From positions 1-64,000 of the forward strand of contig JASJDM010000003.1 of the NCBI GenBank assembly GCA_030065125.1: a stretch of 64,000 nucleotides of DNA, written 5' to 3'. Under the pieces are notes generated by a model. That model ran no database searches. It saw nothing but the letters and a program-made list of their open reading frames with translations, and was not told where the DNA came from. Made by a program: the position numbers and the translations under genes. Shown one piece after another: positions 26,292-33,516 of this stretch (position 1 is the stretch's first letter; the number at the start of each line of letters is the position of its first letter). Source of the stretch: Lysobacterales bacterium. Lineage in GTDB: Bacteria; Pseudomonadota; Gammaproteobacteria; Xanthomonadales; SZUA-38.

Positions 26292-27188
26292 TTACCAGTA
26301 AAAGAACACCGAGACCACGTGGGCGGTCAGTGCTCCGATGAGCGCAAAGGTGATGGGGACGTGGAAATACAGCCAGATGTCCATCAGGGCCTGGTACTGG
26401 ACATCTTTTGCCACTTTGGACGCCAGCGCTTTTTTGCGATGGAGTACGTCCAGCAGCTGGCGCAGGCGTTCAGACTCCTGGCCGCCGGCGCCCGCCAGGA
26501 AATCCACCATGGCGAACATCGTGGGCATTTCGGCCGTTTCGGGCCGATCCTGTTTTTTCTCGAGATTGTCAAGCATTCGCTTGGTTTCATCCACCGCCCC
26601 CTGGGCGCCGTCCCGGGCAAACAGCTGGTCCATGACGCCACCGCCCAGACGGGTCCGACCAATGGAGCGCAGCACCATCTGGTGGACCTTGGGTCCCAGC
26701 TTGTCCGCGAGCCGTACGCTTTCGTCGTCCAGTTCGGCGATCTCTTCCAGCATGGACTCGCGGCTGGTATTGGCGCGGTTCTGGGTCATGAGGGTGGGGT
26801 AGCGCAGGTAGGCGAAAACTCCGAAAAAACCGCTGACAATGACCACCACCATCAGTACGTAGGCGATGGTGTGGACGTTCCAGCCGAACTGGAACCCGGT
26901 ATGCAAAGTGGCGATGAAGATCAGGCAGGTGCCCAGGTAGACGTGGGCGGACAGCCAGCCGCGCAGGGAGCCGACGTTGTTGCGGTAAGTGCGCTTGCGA
27001 TAGCCAAACAGCATCAGCCACAGGATCAGGGCTGCGCCGATGCCTCCCAGGGTGTAACCCAGCCAGGTGCCGCCGTTGGGGCCGTCGCTGGGGTTGTGCC
27101 AGACGTAAGCGACCAGGCTGCCCACCAGCAGTATCAGGGACACCCACAGGTAGCGCAGGCCTTTAAATGTCAGAAACGATTCTTGCAT
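26292..27188 (-). CDS. Predicted diheme cytochrome b membrane subunit
   Basis: 298 aa, ATG after GGGAGAG. Four or five TM segments: residues 12-30, 42-62, 78-98, 105-128 and 270-297. H82 and H96 lie on one helix, 14 residues apart. H276 and H290 lie on the last helix, also 14 apart. Paired His at this spacing on two helices is the heme-ligand pattern of cytochrome bc1/b6f-type b subunits. A charged loop of about 130 residues separates the helices. It sits between the flavin/Fe-S gene and the FHA-decaheme gene with 12-bp gaps on each side, so it likely passes electrons between them and the quinone pool. No signal peptide. Confidence 0.75.
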   Translation of the reverse strand: MQESFLTFKGLRYLWVSLILLVGSLVAYVWHNPSDGPNGGTWLGYTLGGIGAALILWLMLFGYRKRTYRNNVGSLRGWLSAHVYLGTCLIFIATLHTGFQFGWNVHTIAYVLMVVVIVSGFFGVFAYLRYPTLMTQNRANTSRESMLEEIAELDDESVRLADKLGPKVHQMVLRSIGRTRLGGGVMDQLFARDGAQGAVDETKRMLDNLEKKQDRPETAEMPTMFAMVDFLAGAGGQESERLRQLLDVLHRKKALASKVAKDVQYQALMDIWLYFHVPITFALIGALTAHVVSVFFYW

Positions 27189-27200
27189 GACTCTCCCTGC

Positions 27201-29603
27201 TCAACCCACCGAATTGGCAAAGGACGCCAGATCCTCCGGAGATATCCGGATGGCCGCCCCGGTGGGGCAGGACCGGACACAGGCAGGGCCGCCCGAGAGG
27301 TCCTTGCACATGTCGCATTTGACCGCCTTTTTCTCACCCTTGGCCTTCTTTTTGGATGTCAGGTCCTGTCCGGGTCCCGGCCCCCGGCCAAACAGCAGCC
27401 ATTGCAGGATGCCGGGCTTGCCCGGCGGCGTGGCGGACATGTGAATCACGCCATAGGGGCAGTTGCGCTGGCAGTTGCCGCAGCCGATGCAGTTGTCAGC
27501 AATGAATACTTCCCCGTCGGGCGCCCGGTGAATGGCATCCGGCGGGCAGTCCTTCATGCAGTGGGGATGCTCGCAGTGCCGGCATGAGGTCGGTACGTGA
27601 ACCGTTGCGTAGGTCGGCCCGGCTTCCCGGTTCAGCCGGGAGGTTCCGCCGTGGGTTTCGGCACAGGCTTTTTCACAGTTGTCGCAGCGTACGCACAGTG
27701 CCTCGTCGATCAGGAGGATGTCGGTGGCCTCGCCAACGCCCTGGGAAACCAGGAATGAAATGAGGTCGCCGCCCTCGGGCTGGGACTGCATGGACAGGTT
27801 GGCCGCTGCCCGCTGCCGGTACTCCGCCTGGAGTCTCAGGCGCAGCTCCGGCTCCCGCATCAGCAGCTGCTTGAAGGCGTTACCATCCAGCCGGATGGTT
27901 TCGGTTGCGATGGCTGCCCGGGCCGACGCAGAGCGCACGTTGTCACCCAGCAAAGCCATTTCACCCACATAGTTGCCGGCAGGCACATAAGAAAGAATGA
28001 CTTCGCGGCCGCCGATGCCGCGGGAAATGGTCAGCGAGCCCACGCGCACCAGGTGAATGCAGTCGCCGTTGTCGCCTTCCTCGAACAGGACATCGCCGGC
28101 GCGGAAATTCTCGATGGTGGCGGTGGCCACGATGTCCTGCAGCTTGTCTGCGGGCGTGTCTGGCGCAAAGCGGGACTGGATGGCCCGCATGATGAACGCT
28201 TCGTCGATCACCCGCTTCACCGCGTCCACCGAGTTGATCAGCTTGTTCATGGACCGCCGCGGCGTTTCGATCAGCACCGTGCCGCTGCCGGCGCGGACCG
28301 TGGCTGAGCGCCGGCGCCCTGAGATCAGGCTCATTTCGCCAAAAAACTCGCCGGCGCCCAGGGAAATGGTCTTGCCGGTGGCCTCGTCCACCACAATTTC
28401 CACCGTGCCCTCGACGATACTGAAAAAGGTGTTGGTGTAATCGTTGCGAGCGAAAATGGTCTCGCCGGGGGCCGGCGTCCGAATATCGGAATCCAGCATG
28501 AACTCGCGCAGCTGCAGCTCAGTAATGGGCGACAGCAGCTTGACGTTTTTCTGTACCTTGACCAGCGCGTTGTGCACCGAGGTAAAGCCCGGCATGTGCT
28601 GAAATTTGTCCCGCAGCAGCGGCTCATCGGCGGGCTCAACGTCGTTGCCCATGATGAATTCAACAACCTCGTAGCCCTGGTTCATGGCCTGCTTGATCAG
28701 CGGGTAGCCGGCCAGGGCGCCGATGATGTAAAGCCCGGGTACATTGGACTCGTACCTGGGTGTAATCTCGGGTACCGATGCCGGATCGTTGTTGGGAAAC
28801 TCGATGCCGCAGGATTCCACGAAGCGACGCGGCGGAATGGCGCCCAGCCGGGCGATGACCCGGTCGATTTCCACCTCGGCCTGGCCCTCGGGGGTGTTGA
28901 ACACGATCAGGCCGGGCTTGTCGCCGCCTTCAAGCGCCTCGACCCGGTCGACATTGGTGCTGTAGTAACACTCGATGGTGCCGTCTTCGATGTTTTTCAG
29001 GATGGCGGCTTCGTTGGCGTCCTTGGCCCGGGCAAATTCGTCCCGCCGATTGACGATGATGACGTTGTTCTGCTTGGCCAGGGCAGTGGCATTTTCGATG
29101 GCGGCGTCACCGGCACCGATCACCGCAATGGTCTCGTCGGCGAACTCGTCCGGGTCGGCCAGCTGGTACTGGACGAAGGGCAGGTCTTCACCCGCGGTCC
29201 CCAGCTTGCGCAGATTGCCCTGCAGTCCAATGGACATGACGACGTTTTCGGCCTTGACTTCGCCGCCGCCCTTGATGGCCAGCCTGAACAGGTTCCCCTG
29301 TTTCTCGATGCCGACGACCTCGTTCTTGAAATAGACGTTGGTGCGGTGGGAGGCGATGCCTTTGTCCCAGGCGCCCAGTACCGCCTCCCGAGTGCCGGCG
29401 GTGAACTCCAGCGGGCTGCGCAGCGGAAGGATCTCCGGCTCAGCCATCACGTGTTTGCCTTTCTGGTAAAGAAAGATGGTGTTGGAGAGATGGGCTTCGG
29501 CTTCAAGCAGTACGTGGGGAATCCCTTTTTCCGCGGCTCGAGCCGCGGCGCTCAGACCCGCGGGGCCGGATCCGACCACCGCAATCTTGAAGGTTTCCGC
29601 CAT
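27201..29603 (-). CDS. Flavin NAD(P)-oxidoreductase fused to two cNMP-binding domains and a four-cluster ferredoxin
   Basis: About 800 aa from ATG 29603, which follows CAGGGGAATGGG. Residues 1-320 are thioredoxin-reductase-like: FAD motif GSGPAGLSAAARAAEKG, NAD(P) motif VIGAGDAAIENA, and FAD tail GLYIIGALAGYPLIKQA. A CxxC redox disulfide is not seen. Two cyclic-nucleotide-binding domains follow, with signatures FFGEMSLISGRRRSATVRA and YVGEMALLGDNVRSASARA. The C-terminus has CVRCDNCEKAC, CRHCEHPHCMKDC, CIGCGNCQRNC and CDMC...CVRSC, enough Cys for four [4Fe-4S] clusters. It is the first gene of the cluster, and the predicted entry point for NAD(P)H electrons, possibly gated by cNMP. It is cytoplasmic. 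Confidence 0.88.
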   Translation of the reverse strand: MAETFKIAVVGSGPAGLSAAARAAEKGIPHVLLEAEAHLSNTIFLYQKGKHVMAEPEILPLRSPLEFTAGTREAVLGAWDKGIASHRTNVYFKNEVVGIEKQGNLFRLAIKGGGEVKAENVVMSIGLQGNLRKLGTAGEDLPFVQYQLADPDEFADETIAVIGAGDAAIENATALAKQNNVIIVNRRDEFARAKDANEAAILKNIEDGTIECYYSTNVDRVEALEGGDKPGLIVFNTPEGQAEVEIDRVIARLGAIPPRRFVESCGIEFPNNDPASVPEITPRYESNVPGLYIIGALAGYPLIKQAMNQGYEVVEFIMGNDVEPADEPLLRDKFQHMPGFTSVHNALVKVQKNVKLLSPITELQLREFMLDSDIRTPAPGETIFARNDYTNTFFSIVEGTVEIVVDEATGKTISLGAGEFFGEMSLISGRRRSATVRAGSGTVLIETPRRSMNKLINSVDAVKRVIDEAFIMRAIQSRFAPDTPADKLQDIVATATIENFRAGDVLFEEGDNGDCIHLVRVGSLTISRGIGGREVILSYVPAGNYVGEMALLGDNVRSASARAAIATETIRLDGNAFKQLLMREPELRLRLQAEYRQRAAANLSMQSQPEGGDLISFLVSQGVGEATDILLIDEALCVRCDNCEKACAETHGGTSRLNREAGPTYATVHVPTSCRHCEHPHCMKDCPPDAIHRAPDGEVFIADNCIGCGNCQRNCPYGVIHMSATPPGKPGILQWLLFGRGPGPGQDLTSKKKAKGEKKAVKCDMCKDLSGGPACVRSCPTGAAIRISPEDLASFANSVG

Positions 29604-29848
29604 CCCATTCCCCTGCATGAACGGCGGAGGCCTGGTCCGCCTGCTTCCCCATAAACCTCAACCGCAGACTCCTCCCACGTCTGCCGTCCAGGTGTCGCAC
29701 ATCTGGCGGTCGAAATTGACCCCTGCAACCGCCCTGTTTTTTATAGAGCAAAGCACTGCTGAAAGCAAATTGACCACGGTGATGTCGGGCGTCCGGAAGG
29801 GACTGTTCACAGGCAGTTGGAATTGCGTCTGAATGGGCCGGCGGCGGC
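29604..29848 (-). promoter_or_regulatory. Presumed promoter region of the cytochrome cluster
   Basis: The 245 bp between the gdhA-side terminator and the flavin-fusion gene holds no gene. It should carry the cluster's promoter because the terminator at 29849-29877 isolates it from gdhA. No clear -35/-10 pair or operator palindrome stands out. Confidence 0.35.
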
Positions 29849-29877
29849 AAAAAAAACCCCGGCCTGGGCCGGGGTTT
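29849..29877 (-). terminator. Terminator isolating gdhA from the cytochrome cluster
   Basis: AAACCCCGGC and GCCGGGGTTT form the stem. Reading the minus strand, it ends in eight U (A run at 29849-29856). Confidence 0.85.
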
Positions 29878-29911
29878 GTGTACAGGTATTCAGGCCATGA
29901 CTGGCAGGGTG

Positions 29912-29969
29912 TTGAAAAAACCACCCATGGTTTTCAGGCTGTCGAAAAACTGCATTTTTCAACAGCCTG
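29912..29969 (-). terminator. Double hairpin directly after gdhA
   Basis: Immediately past the gdhA stop, CAGGCTGTCGAAAAA (29935-29949) pairs with TTTTTCAACAGCCTG (29955-29969). Next on the minus strand comes AAACCA-TGGG-TGGTTTTTT. The second hairpin is a good terminator; the first resembles CAGGCTGTTGAAAA repeats common in bacterial intergenic DNA. Confidence 0.65.
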
Positions 29970-31319
29970 CTAGACCACGCCGTAAGCCAGCATGGCATCA
30001 GCGACCTTGACGAATCCGGCGACGTTGGAGCCCTGCAGGTAGTTGACCCAGCCTTCCTCCTGGCCGTACTCCACGCACTGGTCGTGGATGTTCATCATGA
30101 TTTCCCGCAGTCGCTGGTCCAGTTCATCGCGACTCCAGGACAGGCGCATGCTGTTCTGGGTCATTTCCAGGCCGGACACGGCGACACCGCCGGCGTTGGC
30201 GGCCTTGCTGGGGCCGAACATGATCCTGGCGTCGATGTAGGCATCGATGGCGCCCTGTTCAGACGGCATGTTGGCGCCCTCGGCTACCGCAATCACGCCA
30301 TTGGCGATCAGTGCCTTGGCGTCGTCTTCGTTGATTTCGTTCTGGGTAGCACATGGGAAGGCCAGGTCACAGGGGACCGCCCAGGGGCGCTGACCTTCGA
30401 AAAACTCGCAGCCGAACTCCTGGGCGTACTCGCTGATGCGGCCGCGGCGGTTTTCTTTCAGGTCTTTGACCCATTCCAGTTTTTCCGCGTCGATTCCTTC
30501 AGGGTCGTGGATGAATCCGCTGGAGTCTGACAGAGTCACGACCTTGCCGCCCAGGTGGTTCACCTTTTCAACGGTGTACTGGGCCACGTTGCCCGAGCCC
30601 GAAACCACGGCGGTCTTGCCTTCCACGTCCTGTCCGGCGTGGCGCAGCATGTCCTGGCAGTAATACACGCAACCATAACCCGTGGCTTCTGTGCGGATCA
30701 GGCTGCCGCCAAATGCCAGGCCCTTGCCGGTAAGCACACCGACAAACTCGTTTTCCAGGCGCAGATACTGGCCGAACATGTAGCTGACCTCCCGTGCGCC
30801 AACACCGATGTCACCCGCAGGCACGTCGGTGTGGGGGCCGATGTGGCGATGCAGTTCCGTCATGAACGCCTGACAGAACCGCATGACCTCGGAGTCGGAT
30901 TTACCCTTGGGATTGAAATCCGATCCACCTTTGCCACCACCCATGGGCAGGCCGGTCAGGCTGTTTTTGAAGGTCTGTTCGAAGGCGAGGAACTTGAGCA
31001 CGCTCTGGGTCACGCTCTTGTGGAAGCGGATGCCGCCCTTGTAGGGGCCGATGGCGTTGCAGTGCTGGACGCGGTAGCCGCGGTTGACCCGCACCTGGCC
31101 TTCATCGTCCTGCCAGCACACCCGGAAGGTGATGATCCGGTCGGGCTCGGTCAGGCGCTCCATGATCTGGGCATCACGATATTCCGGCTTGTCGATGATG
31201 AAGGGCAGAACGCTCTGCACGACCTCATAAACCGCCTGGTGAAATTCGTGTTCGCCGGGATTCCGGCGCTTCAGGCCGTCCATGAACTCTTCCAGCGTGG
31301 ATATGGTTGAATACGGCAT
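29970..31319 (-). CDS. gdhA: NADP-specific glutamate dehydrogenase
   Basis: 449 aa, full length for the hexameric bacterial enzyme that aminates 2-oxoglutarate. Substrate-binding segments are YKGGIRFH and the catalytic-Lys motif PMGGGKGGSDF, followed by DVPAGDIGVGAREVSYMFG. The coenzyme fold is VVSGSGNVAQY. It appears monocistronic, flanked by hairpins downstream and a 250-bp upstream region. Confidence 0.97.
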   Translation of the reverse strand: MPYSTISTLEEFMDGLKRRNPGEHEFHQAVYEVVQSVLPFIIDKPEYRDAQIMERLTEPDRIITFRVCWQDDEGQVRVNRGYRVQHCNAIGPYKGGIRFHKSVTQSVLKFLAFEQTFKNSLTGLPMGGGKGGSDFNPKGKSDSEVMRFCQAFMTELHRHIGPHTDVPAGDIGVGAREVSYMFGQYLRLENEFVGVLTGKGLAFGGSLIRTEATGYGCVYYCQDMLRHAGQDVEGKTAVVSGSGNVAQYTVEKVNHLGGKVVTLSDSSGFIHDPEGIDAEKLEWVKDLKENRRGRISEYAQEFGCEFFEGQRPWAVPCDLAFPCATQNEINEDDAKALIANGVIAVAEGANMPSEQGAIDAYIDARIMFGPSKAANAGGVAVSGLEMTQNSMRLSWSRDELDQRLREIMMNIHDQCVEYGQEEGWVNYLQGSNVAGFVKVADAMLAYGVV

Positions 31320-31571
31320 CTTGCCCCTCCCTGCCTAACTCGAATTTGGTGTGGAGCGCTGATTCTACGCCGGCCGGGGCAGGGTACAAGCAGTACTTTG
31401 CTGAGCCGGTGCTGGTGAATCGCCGCCGTCAGAAAGCGCCACGTATCCGGTAATGCTTCACAAAATTCGTATACCGAGACAATTTTTTACGAATTTTGGG
31501 CACATACGGGCGTATCTGAAGGGAAGTTCTTTGATCCAGGCGCTATACTGCAATCAGCGAATCGTCCAGAG

Positions 31572-33317
31572 ATGGGACAAGATTTCGCGATAACACAAGC
31601 GGGGTTCTTAATCTTGGAGCCGAGGGCAGTATCACTGACTGCTGCGACACCGCACCAGGAGAAACCGGGACGCAGTTCCAAGTTTGCAGGCCGTCGGGCT
31701 TTTGACCAATGGCTGGAATCGCTCCCCCTGGCAAATGTGTCGGCAGCTGGAAACGAGTTGTTGTTGGGCATACAGGAGCTCAACCACTCCCGCGTGAGCG
31801 CGCGTTTCCGCTACCAGGTGCTGGAGCGCCTGACCGAACCCTGCCTGGCTGTCATCAACGTACTGGACAAGCAGTTCCAGGACGCCGCCTTCCCACTGGA
31901 TGCCAAAACCGAGAAAAGCGGCCGCATGGTCATCCAGTTCTTCAAGGAAATGGCGCTGGGCTACCGCCTGGCTGCCCACCAGTTTGCCGGCGAAACCGCA
32001 ACCCTGTCCCTGCTGAACAAGCGGGTGGGGGCAACCTGCCTGCACCGCGCGCTGTCCTGCTGTGAGCAGCTGCTGTACCGCTCCAGTCTGCTGTTCAAGC
32101 CTCTGGAGCCCGGCGGCTGGGACGAAATCCATACGCTGTATGCGTTCACCGCCCAGAACGGCCTGGAGACCCGCAACTGCGAAGACCCCTTCGGCTGGCT
32201 CAACAGGCCGCACTCCATCCAGGAAACCTACAAGCGTATTCTGCTCATGGGTCTGTGCGACCCATCGCGATTGAGCCAGCGCGCAATCCAGCAGGTGCAC
32301 TGCGCCTGCGAGTTGTGGAGCAACCGCTGCGAAATCGCGCCGGCCATCGGCCGGGCGCCCGAGGGGTCATTCACCATCGACGTGAACGCCGACGAGGCGC
32401 CGCAGCTGGTCCAGGAGTCCGGGGCCTGTCTGGACAACGTGGACTTCGTTTTCGACCTGTCCCGCCTGAAATCCTGGCTGGTCGACGTCATGAATGCCGA
32501 CGGCGGCCGGGCCCGGGATATCAGCTTCAAGATTGCCGGCCACCCGCCGCTGATCCTGGACAGCCTGCTGCTGCGGCAGCTGGTAGCGACCTGGGGTGTG
32601 CGAATTGCTCGCAACCATCAGCGAATTCCCGCGGAACACAGCATCCGGATGCTGGTGGGCATCAACGGCATTCATTTCATGACTGCCGGTGAACAGAGCT
32701 TCAGCCAGTTCCTGGAAGAGACCGGAAACGAGATGTTCATGCGGCAGGGCGGCTCCGTGAATAACTGGATCATCGGCAGCGACCAGCGGTTCCGGCCGCC
32801 GGTTTACCAGGCCCAGGTGCTCAATCAGAGCCTGGGTGGCTATCGCCTGCGGCTTACCGATATGGAGCAGATGCACCTTAAAGTGGGTGAACTGATTGCC
32901 GTCAGCGCTTCGTCGGTGAACGAACGGGATGCCGTATGGATGATCGGAGCTGTTCGCTGGCTGCACTCAGTGAGCACCACCGAGCTGGAAGTCGGTGTGT
33001 CCATCATCGGGCAGGGCGTCCGCACTGCAGCGGTCATGGCCGATACGCCCGGTAAGCGCGTGCCGGCGGCCCGCGGCCTGATCATCCAGGGGTTTACCGC
33101 GGAGACCCGCGAACAGGATTTCCTGCTGCTGCCGCCATTCCACTCCGACTGCAGCACGCCGCTGACCATGGAATGGCGTGACGATATGGAAATGGAGTCC
33201 TCCCGGGTGCAATTGCTGGAACTGGTGGATCGCACCACCGAGTATTGCCGGTTCACTTTTGAAGCCCACAACGTCAGTCAGCAAAAGGTTCCCCTGGCCG
33301 ACGCCGCCTCGTCCTGA
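31572..33317 (+). CDS. PilZ-like protein of unknown function
   Basis: 581 aa, cytoplasmic. The start is uncertain; ATG 31572 has no clear ribosome site and the conserved part seems to begin around residue 20. Long alpha-helical N- and middle regions lack known motifs. Near residue 415, NQSLGG matches the (D/N)xSxxG half of a PilZ c-di-GMP site, and QRFRPPVYQAQV just before it could be a degenerate RxxxR strand. A c-di-GMP effector is therefore possible but unproven. Neighbours (gdhA, TonB receptor) give no clue. Confidence 0.5.
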   Translation: MGQDFAITQAGFLILEPRAVSLTAATPHQEKPGRSSKFAGRRAFDQWLESLPLANVSAAGNELLLGIQELNHSRVSARFRYQVLERLTEPCLAVINVLDKQFQDAAFPLDAKTEKSGRMVIQFFKEMALGYRLAAHQFAGETATLSLLNKRVGATCLHRALSCCEQLLYRSSLLFKPLEPGGWDEIHTLYAFTAQNGLETRNCEDPFGWLNRPHSIQETYKRILLMGLCDPSRLSQRAIQQVHCACELWSNRCEIAPAIGRAPEGSFTIDVNADEAPQLVQESGACLDNVDFVFDLSRLKSWLVDVMNADGGRARDISFKIAGHPPLILDSLLLRQLVATWGVRIARNHQRIPAEHSIRMLVGINGIHFMTAGEQSFSQFLEETGNEMFMRQGGSVNNWIIGSDQRFRPPVYQAQVLNQSLGGYRLRLTDMEQMHLKVGELIAVSASSVNERDAVWMIGAVRWLHSVSTTELEVGVSIIGQGVRTAAVMADTPGKRVPAARGLIIQGFTAETREQDFLLLPPFHSDCSTPLTMEWRDDMEMESSRVQLLELVDRTTEYCRFTFEAHNVSQQKVPLADAASS

Positions 33318-33516
33318 GCCGGCTAAAACCCTCCCATGAGCCGGTGCCCGATGCCGGATGCAATGGGGTTTTGAATTCCATTGATAGACAGCCCCCGATG
33401 GTGCGCCCGAGTCCTGTCGGGCGGCGCTTGCGCCGGATCGGGTAGCTTTGTGATAAAGGTATATCTTTAGTACAATTTTGACCGATTGCTGACTGGAATC
33501 ATGGCTGGAGGAAACC

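Noticed and set aside
29935..29969. Insertion sequence end (CAGGCTGTTGAAAAA hairpin)
   Set aside because: The hairpin is alone, with no transposase or second end nearby. A terminator-associated repeat is the simpler reading.
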